A stretch of 64,000 nucleotides of DNA from the NCBI RefSeq assembly GCF_000349325.1, contig NC_020504.1, forward strand, positions 992,001 to 1,056,000, in the 5' to 3' direction. A program made the position numbers and the translations under genes. Origin of the DNA: Streptomyces davaonensis JCM 4913 (GTDB lineage Bacteria; Actinomycetota; Actinomycetes; Streptomycetales; Streptomycetaceae). Each line of letters opens with the position of its first letter. The stretch's first letter is position 1. Shown here in pieces: positions 52,023 to 59,222 of this stretch. The notes under the pieces were generated by a model. The model was not told where the DNA came from, did not search any database, and saw only the letters and a list, made by a program, of their open reading frames with translations.

Positions 52023-53333
52023 CTACTTCGCGAGCTTCAGGCCGCGTTCCGTGATGCCGGACTCGGCCTTCTGCTGGCCCGCCTCGACGCCGGAGGTGAA
52101 GTCGGACTTGGCGGTCCGGTCCTGGACCGCGGTGTAGACGTCCATCTGGTTCGGGCCCCAGGTCCAGCCGGGGACGATGGTCTCGGCCTGCTCGGAGGCG
52201 AGGGCGTAGAGGTCCTGGCCGTTCAGGTAGGCGGTGTCGAACTTCGCGGCGGCCACTTCCCGCATCTCGGGGTTGGCGGGCAGGGCGCTGCTGGGCGACT
52301 CCAGGTCGGCGAGGCGGGATTCGACTCCGGCCTTGTTCGTCGTGAGCCAGGTGATGAACTCGGCGGCGGCCTCGGCCTGGTCGCTGCCCTTGAGGACGCC
52401 GTAGGAGGTGCCGCCGTAGTTGCCGCTGGCGGCGGTGCCCCAGTGGGGCATGGGGGCGACGGCCCACTTGCCGGCAAGGTCGGGCATGGCGGTCTTCATG
52501 CCGCCCGCGGACCAGGTCGCGCCGAGGAAGGAGAGGGTCCTGCCGGAGGTGCGGGCCTTGGTCTCCTCGGGGCTGTAGCCGGTGTAGGACTGCACGAGGT
52601 CGTCCTCGATCAGTCCGTCCCAGTAGGAGGTGACCTTGTTGGTCGCGGCGTCGTCGACGGCGGGCTTCCAGGCGTCGCCCTCGACGGAGAACCACTTCGC
52701 CCCGGCCTGCCAGGACAGGGCGGCCAGCAGTGCGGGGTCGTTCTTCGGCATGGAAGCGAGCCGGACGCTCTTGTCCTGCTTCTTGACCTTCTCCGCGGCC
52801 GCCTTGAACTCGTCCCAGGTGGTGGGGACTTCGATGCCGAACTTCTTGAACAGGTCGGTGCGGTAGTAGTAGAGCTGCGGCGCCGCGTCGTAGGGGACGG
52901 TCCAGGTCTTGCCACCGAAGGTCACCAGGTCCTGAATGGACTGCGGGAACTTCGTCTTGACCGTTTCTCCTGCGTACTCGCTCAGATCGATCAAATTGCC
53001 CTGGCTGGCGAACTCGGGGACCATCTGGTACTCGATCGTCGCCACATCCGGCGCATTGCCCGCCTTCACGGCGTTGGCGAGCTTGCTGTACCCCTCGGTG
53101 CCGCTCGGTATCTCGGTGAGCTCGACCTTGATGTCCTGGTGCGTCCTGTTGAACGCCTCGACGGTCGACTCGGCCCCGAGCGTCCAGGTCCAGTAGGTGA
53201 GGGTGACCGGCTTGCCCTCGCCGGCGGTGTCGGTCGAGTCGCCGTCCCCACCGCACGCGGTGGCGAGCAGGCCGAACGCGGCGACGGCGGCGAGGGTGGC
53301 GGTGCTGCGGAACGAACGTGAAGTGCGCGTCAT
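52023..53333 (-). CDS. Sugar ABC transporter substrate-binding lipoprotein
   Basis: A 436-residue family 1 binding protein with a Sec-type lipoprotein signal and lipobox LATAC (Cys at residue 27). The mature part starts with TLTYWTWTLGAESTVEAFN and shows NAPDVATIEYQMVPEFA and GKTWTVPYDAAPQLYYYRTD, the standard features of CUT1 receptors for sugars. It is the first gene of the operon under the DeoR/LacI-type regulator. Ligand unknown. Confidence 0.92.
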   Translation of the reverse strand: MTRTSRSFRSTATLAAVAAFGLLATACGGDGDSTDTAGEGKPVTLTYWTWTLGAESTVEAFNRTHQDIKVELTEIPSGTEGYSKLANAVKAGNAPDVATIEYQMVPEFASQGNLIDLSEYAGETVKTKFPQSIQDLVTFGGKTWTVPYDAAPQLYYYRTDLFKKFGIEVPTTWDEFKAAAEKVKKQDKSVRLASMPKNDPALLAALSWQAGAKWFSVEGDAWKPAVDDAATNKVTSYWDGLIEDDLVQSYTGYSPEETKARTSGRTLSFLGATWSAGGMKTAMPDLAGKWAVAPMPHWGTAASGNYGGTSYGVLKGSDQAEAAAEFITWLTTNKAGVESRLADLESPSSALPANPEMREVAAAKFDTAYLNGQDLYALASEQAETIVPGWTWGPNQMDVYTAVQDRTAKSDFTSGVEAGQQKAESGITERGLKLAK

Positions 53334-53380
53334 GGCACGTCTCCTACGGGACCTCGTACGGGAAGAGGCGGTCGCAGGAC

Positions 53381-53440
53381 ATCTTTTGCGCCAGAACGAT
53401 CGACGTCAAGAGCGTTCAACCAAGACAATCAAAACGATCG
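53381..53440 (-). promoter_or_regulatory. Promoter of the ABC operon with CGATCG half-sites
   Basis: On the minus strand TTGACG (53409-53404) and AAAGAT (53386-53381) are separated by 17 bp and directed to the binding-protein gene. A CGATCG site (53397-53402) lies inside the spacer, and a second, AAACGATCG (53432-53440), lies just upstream together with GAGCGTTCAA (53410-53419). Binding at the inner site would block polymerase. The same elements recur at 39993-40037 and 54633-54654. Confidence 0.55.
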
Positions 53441-53457
53441 CACAATGAACGTAACGC

Positions 53458-54549
53458 TCACTCCGCGATCGCTTCGCCGCCGCAGGAGGTGCGAATCCTC
53501 AACACGGGCAGCAGATCGACGTGTTGACCGGGCCCCGGCTGCCGCCCCTCGCGACGCTCCGCCAGCCGCTGGAGCAGCAGCTTGGCGGCGAGTTCGCCGA
53601 CCGAGCGCTTGGGCGGGGCGATGGCGGTGAGCGGTACGTCGGACAGACCCGCGACCTCGTCGTCGTAGGCGATCAGCGCCAGGTCGTCCGGCACCCGCAC
53701 CCCGGCGGCCTGGAGCCGCGGCACCAGCACGATCGCGTCCTCGTCGCTGTGCACCAGCGCCGCGGTGACCCCGCGTTTGTGCACGGCGTCGACGAGGTGG
53801 TCGACGCTCGCCTCGTAGTCGCCGTGCTCGCGCACCGACGGGGCGTCGATGTCGACGTCCAGCCCGAGGGCACCCACGGCGGCCCGGAATCCGGCGGAGA
53901 TCTGGTCGGCGTGCGGCCCTTCCTGGAGCACCGCGGTGATCTTGCGGTGGCCGAGGGAGGCGAAGTGCCCCACGGCGACGGCGGCACCGTGGGCTCGGTC
54001 GGTGCGGACCCGGTCCAGGACAGCGGCGGGGTTGCCGGGCGGCGCCGAGCGTTCCACGAGGACCGCCGGGACGTCGTGCGCCAGCAGCCACTTCTCCTGC
54101 CCGTCCTCGGGCACTCCCCCGAACCAGCTCGGCGCGACGAGCAGCCCCTGCGCGCCGCCCGCGATCAGATGCTCGGCCTGCACGGAGTCCTCGGCGTCGA
54201 CATACCCGGACACCCCGAGCACCAGCCGTCCGCCCTGCGCCGCGACGGCCTCCCGGGCGCCGCGGACGATGTCGGCGAAGATGTAGTTCGTGGTCGGCAC
54301 GATCATTCCGATCACCGCGCCCCCGGCACCCGCCGGCCGCTCGCGCGGTTCGGCCGCGCTGTCCTCCGGCCACACCACCGCGCCGTGCAGCCGCTGCACC
54401 CGTCCCTGGGCGGCCAGCGCCTCCACGTCCCGCCTCAAGGTGACCGCGGAGACGCCGAGTTCGGCGGCGAGTTCGGCGACCCGGATGCTGCGCCGCTCGC
54501 GGACGAGTTCGAGCACTCGCTCATGGCGCTGGTCGACATGGAGTCGCAT
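53458..54549 (-). CDS. Hybrid regulator: DeoR-type HTH with LacI-type sensor domain
   Basis: A 363-residue regulator. Residues 1-60 are a DeoR-type winged helix (RHERVLELVRERRSIRVAEL; VSAVTLRRDVEALAAQG), whereas residues 75-350 are a periplasmic-binding-like sensor typical of LacI/GalR proteins (VIGMIVPTTNYIFADIVRGA; LRIRTSCGG end). LacI proteins normally have their own HTH and DeoR proteins a different sensor, so this is a domain exchange, although similar hybrids exist in actinobacteria. It is transcribed toward the ABC operon 124 bp away and probably represses it in the absence of sugar. Confidence 0.88.
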   Translation of the reverse strand: MRLHVDQRHERVLELVRERRSIRVAELAAELGVSAVTLRRDVEALAAQGRVQRLHGAVVWPEDSAAEPRERPAGAGGAVIGMIVPTTNYIFADIVRGAREAVAAQGGRLVLGVSGYVDAEDSVQAEHLIAGGAQGLLVAPSWFGGVPEDGQEKWLLAHDVPAVLVERSAPPGNPAAVLDRVRTDRAHGAAVAVGHFASLGHRKITAVLQEGPHADQISAGFRAAVGALGLDVDIDAPSVREHGDYEASVDHLVDAVHKRGVTAALVHSDEDAIVLVPRLQAAGVRVPDDLALIAYDDEVAGLSDVPLTAIAPPKRSVGELAAKLLLQRLAERREGRQPGPGQHVDLLPVLRIRTSCGGEAIAE

Positions 54550-54632
54550 GGGTTCCCCCTGGTCGGTGACGTGTTTCCGGGCACGGGCAGAGGCCTGATC
54601 CCGGAGCGCTCACTGTACGCCCACCATCGTAT

Positions 54633-54654
54633 CGATCGTTTGCGATCAATACGA
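54633..54654. promoter_or_regulatory. Candidate autoregulatory operator of the hybrid regulator
   Basis: CGATCGTTTGCGATCAAT begins at 54633 and is followed by ACGATC, giving three GATC-centred half-sites within 25 bp, upstream of the regulator start at 54549. The same words (CGATCG, GATCAAT, AACGATCG) occur before the ABC operon, which suggests autoregulation. The element touches the 3' end of the next upstream gene. Confidence 0.5.
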
Positions 54655-55281
54655 TCATGCCGCCACGGTCCGGCTCCCGCCCCCGCGCACCCACCCCAGC
54701 AGCACCACCGAGGCCACCGCGGCGAACGCGCACCACGTCGACACGAACTCCGTGCGCCACAGCGCCGTGCAGATCAGTGCCCCCACGGCCACCAGCACCC
54801 CGAACATCACCAGCCCTCGCTCACCGGAGAGCAGGACGGAGCCGATGGTGGCGATCAGATACCCCGCGATCACCAGCTCGGCATGCGGCAGGTCGACGGC
54901 GTATCCCACGGTGTGGCCGCGGATCTCGGCGCGCACCGCCCGTGTGGCGAGGACGTAGGAGAGCACCGCCGTGGTGGCGATCCCGACGGTGAGCGGGACG
55001 ACCAGCCGTGGCCGGGCCCGCCGTGGCGCCGCCGCGAAGACGCCCACCGGCACCCAGAACGGCAGCAACGGGAGCGCGATGACGGCCCAGGCGAGCACGG
55101 CAGGACCGGTTCCGCCGTCCTGCGCCCAGACCGCCGCCTCGATCAGCTGGTGCGCGCCCAGCAGCAGCGGCAGCGCCGCCAACGGCAGATCACGGGCGCG
55201 GCGGGCCTGTGCCACACAGGCCACGCCGATGGCGGCGATGCCGGCACCCGCCACGAGGTCGGCCTCCGCGCTCCAGCACAT
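54655..55281 (-). CDS. DUF6629-type integral membrane protein
   Basis: A 208-residue protein with six or seven hydrophobic helices. The N-terminus MCWSAEADLVAGAGI and the HQLIEAAVW motif in the second helix are typical of this family. The family is of unknown function; the conserved polar His/Glu in the membrane suggests a metal or proton site. ATG 55281 has GGGGGA upstream. Divergent from the TetR gene. Confidence 0.75.
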   Translation of the reverse strand: MCWSAEADLVAGAGIAAIGVACVAQARRARDLPLAALPLLLGAHQLIEAAVWAQDGGTGPAVLAWAVIALPLLPFWVPVGVFAAAPRRARPRLVVPLTVGIATTAVLSYVLATRAVRAEIRGHTVGYAVDLPHAELVIAGYLIATIGSVLLSGERGLVMFGVLVAVGALICTALWRTEFVSTWCAFAAVASVVLLGWVRGGGSRTVAA

Positions 55282-55335
55282 CGTTCCCCCGGTGATCGAA
55301 CGGCAGGAACTCCATCTTCTCCTGTCCACGCCAAA

Positions 55336-55396
55336 TGCACTCAGTTCCCCATCTGGGGTGCACTGAGTGCCATCGCGGGTGGTCAGGTGCTACGTT
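55336..55396 (+). promoter_or_regulatory. TetR operator and leaderless promoter of the TetR gene
   Basis: An inverted repeat of TGCACTCAG (55336-55344) and GTGCACTGAGTGCC (55358-55371) lies upstream of the candidate -10 TACGTT (55391-55396), which is 7 nt from the ATG at 55404 with no Shine-Dalgarno site. The right half-site overlaps the -35 region, so TetR is probably autoregulated. The same CACTGAGTGCC word occurs again at 56180-56190. Confidence 0.6.
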
Positions 55397-55403
55397 CCCG
55401 ACC

Positions 55404-56144
55404 ATGAGCTCCAGCAGTGCGGCGCCCCGCCGCGGCGAGAAGGCGGAGGCGGCGGCCGCGAAGCCGCCCATGCGGGAGGCGCTGGTCGCCGCGGCCTTCC
55501 GGCTGTTCCTCGAGCGGGGCTACGAGCAGACCACGATCGACGACATCGTGGCGCTGGCCGGGGTGGGGCGGCGGTCGTTCTTCCGATACTTCCCGTCCAA
55601 GGAGGACGTCGTCTTCCCCGACCACGAGCGCTGTCTGGCCGACATGACGGCGTTCCTGGCCTCCGGCACCCCGGACGAGGAGCCGGTGCGGCGGGTGTGC
55701 GACGCGGCCCGCCTGGTGCTGCGCATGTACGCCGAGAACCCGACCTTCTCCGTGCAGCGCTACCGGCTCACCCGGCAGGTTCCGGGCCTGCGGGCCTATG
55801 AGCTGTCGGTGGTGTGGCGCTACGAGCGGGCGCTCGCCGCGTATCTGCGGACGCGCTTCGCGGGCCGGCGTGACGGGACGCTCCAGGCCGATGTGATCGC
55901 GGCCGCCGTGGTCGCCGCGCACAACAACGCGCTGCGTTCCTGGCTGCGTTCGGACGGCAAGGGCGACGCCGACGCCACCGTCGACCACGCGCTGCGCTAT
56001 GTGCAGTCGTCCTTCGGTGCCCCGCCCACGACGCTCGCCGACACTCGGCCCGAGGACGTGATGGTCGTGGTGGCCCGCCGGGACGCGCCCCTGTGGCGGG
56101 TTGTCCAGGAGATCGAGACCGCTCGGGGATCCGTCGCAAACTGA
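55404..56144 (+). CDS. TetR-family transcriptional repressor
   Basis: A 246-residue regulator. The N-terminal helix-turn-helix (YEQTTIDDIVALAGVGRRSF, about residues 47-66) and the FFRYFPSKEDVVF turn are canonical. The C-terminal domain is Arg/Ala-rich and lacks a recognisable ligand signature. Its operator is found both before its own gene and before the next gene, so its likely target is the Zn-ribbon/OB-fold protein at 56291-56737. Confidence 0.9.
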   Translation: MSSSSAAPRRGEKAEAAAAKPPMREALVAAAFRLFLERGYEQTTIDDIVALAGVGRRSFFRYFPSKEDVVFPDHERCLADMTAFLASGTPDEEPVRRVCDAARLVLRMYAENPTFSVQRYRLTRQVPGLRAYELSVVWRYERALAAYLRTRFAGRRDGTLQADVIAAAVVAAHNNALRSWLRSDGKGDADATVDHALRYVQSSFGAPPTTLADTRPEDVMVVVARRDAPLWRVVQEIETARGSVAN

Positions 56145-56176
56145 GCGGTTTTGAGGGTACGGAGTGCCTTTACCTC

Positions 56177-56197
56177 TGGCACTGAGTGCCATACGCT
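56177..56197 (+). promoter_or_regulatory. TetR box and -10 of the Zn-ribbon gene
   Basis: TGGCACTGAGTGCCA (56177-56191) is a palindrome around a central T that matches the box of the TetR gene. Directly after it comes TACGCT (56192-56197), a plausible -10. A GTG at 56204, in frame with the Zn-ribbon CDS, lies 6 nt beyond it and could serve as a leaderless start. Confidence 0.6.
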
Positions 56198-56290
56198 GCC
56201 GGTGTGCACGGTGGCACAGCGACCGGGCACGTGCGTGCGCGGCCGTCCCGCGTGCGTGGGATTCCGGCCGAGCGCAGGGAGTTGACCAGC

Positions 56291-56737
56291 GTGTACCACC
56301 CCTCAGGAAGCGTTGCTCGTCAGACCATCGGCCCCGCGGTCGGCTCCGCAGTCGGCTCCGCGGTCGGCGTACTCGAAGCCACCGGCGCGGCCGCCCAGGA
56401 CACGGACGCCATGCTCTTCCAGCGCTGCACCTGGTGCGGTACCGCGATGTACCACCGGCTGCTGTGTCCCGTCTGCCAGGGCAGCGAGCTGCGCACGGAG
56501 CGCAGTGAGGGCACGGGGACGGTGCGGCACTCGACGGTGGTGCACCGCAACACCCCGGCCGCGCGCAATGTGTCGCTGGTCGAGATGGCCGAGGGCTTCG
56601 TGGTGCGCGGCCGGGTGATGGGCCCGCTGATCGGCATCCACAGCGGCGACCGGGTCCGCCTCTCCCAGGCCAAGGACCCGGTCCGGGGCGAGCCGGTCTT
56701 CCAGCTGGTCGACGAGCCCTATCGCGCCTGGACCTGA
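56291..56737 (+). CDS. Zn-ribbon / OB-fold acyl-CoA-associated protein (DUF35 type)
   Basis: A 148-residue protein. The rubredoxin-like zinc ribbon CTWCGTAMYH...LLCPVCQG (two CxxC pairs, residues about 46-65) is followed by an OB-fold with VRHSTVVHRNTP and YRAWT. Such proteins accompany thiolases or acyl-CoA dehydrogenases and bind the CoA moiety; no thiolase gene is next to it here. GTG 56291 has AGGGAG nine bases upstream; the leaderless GTG 56204 is an alternative start. It is controlled by the adjacent TetR. Confidence 0.8.
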   Translation: MYHPSGSVARQTIGPAVGSAVGSAVGVLEATGAAAQDTDAMLFQRCTWCGTAMYHRLLCPVCQGSELRTERSEGTGTVRHSTVVHRNTPAARNVSLVEMAEGFVVRGRVMGPLIGIHSGDRVRLSQAKDPVRGEPVFQLVDEPYRAWT

Positions 56738-56755
56738 TGAGCGCTCACAGCATTC

Positions 56756-57142
56756 CTACGGCGTCAGCCTGATCCGCAGCCCCACCGTGCCGTCCGTGCC
56801 CCGGCGGATTCGGCTGCCGAGCAGGCTGAGGCGGCCGACGATGCCGTACTTGCGGGCGATCAGCTTGCGGTAGCGGGCGCTGATCTCCCGGTCGGTGATC
56901 TCGGCTGTGGCCGGGATCTGGTCCCCCGTGGGCTTGCCGCGCAGATCGCAGGGGCCGACCAGGATGTCCGCGCGGGCCCGGATGCGCTTGACCTTCCAGG
57001 AGTCCGCGACCGTCCACACGCCGAGGGCGTCGCCGTCACGCACCACCCATACCGGGGTGGGCACGGGGGTGCCGTTCTTGCGGTAGCTGGTGATCAGCAG
57101 GTACTGGCCGGTGGCGAGCCGCTCCAGCGGCGTGTCGTCCAT
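56756..57142 (-). CDS. PPOX-class flavin/F420-dependent oxidoreductase
   Basis: A 128-residue split-barrel protein of the pyridoxamine 5'-phosphate oxidase-like family. The start MDDTPLERLATGQYLLITSY is typical of the F420/FMN split barrel, followed by PTPVWVVRDGDALGVWT and KVKRIRARADILVGPCDLRG, the cofactor-binding segments. F420 is likely in an actinomycete, but FMN cannot be excluded. Convergent with the Zn-ribbon gene. Confidence 0.85.
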   Translation of the reverse strand: MDDTPLERLATGQYLLITSYRKNGTPVPTPVWVVRDGDALGVWTVADSWKVKRIRARADILVGPCDLRGKPTGDQIPATAEITDREISARYRKLIARKYGIVGRLSLLGSRIRRGTDGTVGLRIRLTP

Positions 57143-57221
57143 GGGCGGCAGTTTAAGCAGGAGCCCCGCGGGCCCCTCGTGGGGGATGCTGGAGCCGGTG
57201 CACACGACAGGGGGCTGCACG

Positions 57222-58253
57222 GTGACTGGCGATGGCGGGGACGCGGGACCGGCGGCGCGGGGCCGGCTGATCGAGGTGGGCTGCGACGAGTCGGGCTCGG
57301 ACGGCGAGAACCTCACCGGCGGCAACACCGAGGTGTTCGCGCACGCCAGTGTGCGGCTGCCGGTGCCGGTGGCCGCCGCGTACGTGCAGGAGATCCGGGA
57401 CCGGATCCGCTCCCCCGCCGAGGAGTACAAGGCGAACCATCTGCTCCGGGAGAAGCACCGCGCGGTCCTGGAGTGGCTGCTCGCTCCCGCCGGGCCGATC
57501 CACGGCACCGCCCAGGTGCATCTCATCGAGAAGGCGTACTTCGTCGTGGACCGGGCGGTCGACCTGCTGCTCGACGACCCCACCGCCGCCCTCCCGCTGT
57601 ACCGGCACGGCCCGCAGCTGTTCGGGCCGGAGCGCTGGCGGGAGTTCCTCCAGGCCGCCAACCAGCTGCTGCGGGTGCGCAACGAGGGCGAGCCCGAGGC
57701 GCCGGTCGACACCTTCTTCCGTACCGTCGCAGCGGTGCAGCCGCTCGCCGCCGCGGACGAGGTGGCCGAAACCCTGCACCGGCTCGCGGCGGCCCGCCCC
57801 CGCGCGGACGCCTACCGGGCGGGGCTGACGGCGGGCCCGCCCCTGATCCCGGTGCTCAATCCCCTGTTGCCCGCGATCGTCGCCACCGCCGCGTACTGGA
57901 GCGCGGGCGGGGCCGCGGTACGGCTGGTCCACGACCGGCAGAACATGCTGACACCGGAGCGGATCGCCTGGATCGAGGCCCGCGCCCGCCGGGCCGGGGT
58001 CCGGCTCGCCGGCGTCGAGCTGGTGGTCGCGCGGGAGGATCCGCGAGTGCAGCTCGCCGACTTCCTCGCCGGGATCGCCCGCAAGATCGCCGACGACGAG
58101 CTGGGCGGCCGGGCCGATCCGGAGCTGGCCGCGCTGCTGCGCCCGTACGTGGATCCGGCGTCGGTATGGGGCGACGAGGCCGGCCGGGTGCTGCTCGGGG
58201 TGCCGGAAACGGAATGCGCAGCACCCTCGGCAAACATCAACTCGGGCGTCTAG
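57222..58253 (+). CDS. DUF3800-like protein
   Basis: A 343-residue protein. The acidic N-terminal motif IEVGCDESGSDGEN (about residue 18) and the C-terminal QLADFLAGIARK (about 280) match the two conserved corners of DUF3800, an RNase H-like fold with predicted metal-binding Asp/Glu residues; VRLVHDRQNMLTPE provides a third. A nuclease-like role is possible but untested. GTG 57222 has GGGGG upstream. It is divergent from the PPOX gene and followed 46 bp on by a methyltransferase gene. Confidence 0.6.
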   Translation: MTGDGGDAGPAARGRLIEVGCDESGSDGENLTGGNTEVFAHASVRLPVPVAAAYVQEIRDRIRSPAEEYKANHLLREKHRAVLEWLLAPAGPIHGTAQVHLIEKAYFVVDRAVDLLLDDPTAALPLYRHGPQLFGPERWREFLQAANQLLRVRNEGEPEAPVDTFFRTVAAVQPLAAADEVAETLHRLAAARPRADAYRAGLTAGPPLIPVLNPLLPAIVATAAYWSAGGAAVRLVHDRQNMLTPERIAWIEARARRAGVRLAGVELVVAREDPRVQLADFLAGIARKIADDELGGRADPELAALLRPYVDPASVWGDEAGRVLLGVPETECAAPSANINSGV

Positions 58254-58299
58254 ATTGCCGGTTGACACCAACCGATCCAGCCATCGCAGGAGCCGTCCC

Positions 58300-59118
58300 G
58301 TGAGGGAGAACCCGTCGGCCGCGGCCGACCGAGCGTCGCTGCGCGCCCGTATCAACACCCTCCAGCCGCACACGGCCCGGATCTGGAACTACTGGCTGGG
58401 CGGCGGGGACTACTACGAGGTGGACCGGGTGGCGGGCGACCGGATCCGGGAGCTGCATCCGGCCATCGGCGACTACGCCCGCGCCGACCGTCAGTTCCTC
58501 GGCCGCGCTGTGCGTCATCTGGTCGTCGAGGCCGGAATCCGCCAGTTCCTCGACATAGGGACCGGGCTGCCCACCGCCGACAACACGCACGAGGTGGCGC
58601 AGCGGCTGGCCCCGGACGCGCGGATCGTCTACGTCGACAACGACCCACTGGTGCTGGCGCATGCCCGCGCCCTGCTGACCAGCTCTCCGGAGGGCCGTAC
58701 CGACCATCTCGACGAGGACCTGCGCAATCCGGAGGCGATCCTGGAACGCGCCGCCGCCACCCTCGACCTCAGCCGCCCGGTGGGCCTGCTGCTGCTCTCG
58801 GTGGTGATCTTCCTCGGCGACGACGAGGAAGCGTACGGCGTCGTGCGGAGGCTGTTGGACGCGCTGCCGCCGGGCAGCCATCTCGTGCTGTCGCACACGG
58901 TGACCAGCCCGGCCATGCCGGACGTGGACCGGGCGGTGCGGTTCTGGAACGAGCACGGCACGCCCCCGCTCACCCAGCGCTCCCCCGAGGCCGTGGCCCG
59001 CTTCTTCGACGGGCTCGAACTCCTCGACCCGGGCGTGGTGTCGTGCTCGCGCTGGCGCCCGGAGGACCCCGGGTCCGCGGAGGTGGCGCTCTACGGCGGA
59101 GTGGGCCGCAAGCGGTGA
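58300..59118 (+). CDS. SAM-dependent methyltransferase (DUF574 type)
   Basis: A 272-residue protein of an actinobacterial methyltransferase-like family. The signature IWNYWLGGGDYYEVDR (about residue 28) is diagnostic. The SAM-binding motif is FLDIGTGLPTADNTHEV, with VYVDNDPLVLAHARAL as the acidic ribose-binding strand. Substrate unknown; the family often sits near regulators and its members are many per Streptomyces genome. GTG 58300 has GCAGGAG upstream. Confidence 0.85.
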   Translation: MRENPSAAADRASLRARINTLQPHTARIWNYWLGGGDYYEVDRVAGDRIRELHPAIGDYARADRQFLGRAVRHLVVEAGIRQFLDIGTGLPTADNTHEVAQRLAPDARIVYVDNDPLVLAHARALLTSSPEGRTDHLDEDLRNPEAILERAAATLDLSRPVGLLLLSVVIFLGDDEEAYGVVRRLLDALPPGSHLVLSHTVTSPAMPDVDRAVRFWNEHGTPPLTQRSPEAVARFFDGLELLDPGVVSCSRWRPEDPGSAEVALYGGVGRKR

Positions 59119-59222
59119 GCGGTGAACACCGGCGCCCTCGGCCACGTATGGACTGAGGGCGCTCAACTCCGGATGCGCCTCGCGGTGTTGGAATCGCGCT
59201 GTTCGGGGTTCGGGAGCCAGGC

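Noticed and set aside
50974..53256. Apparent giant protein ending in the MalG permease
   Set aside because: Only the last 307 codons are real; the rest is an out-of-frame reading through the binding-protein and MalF genes.
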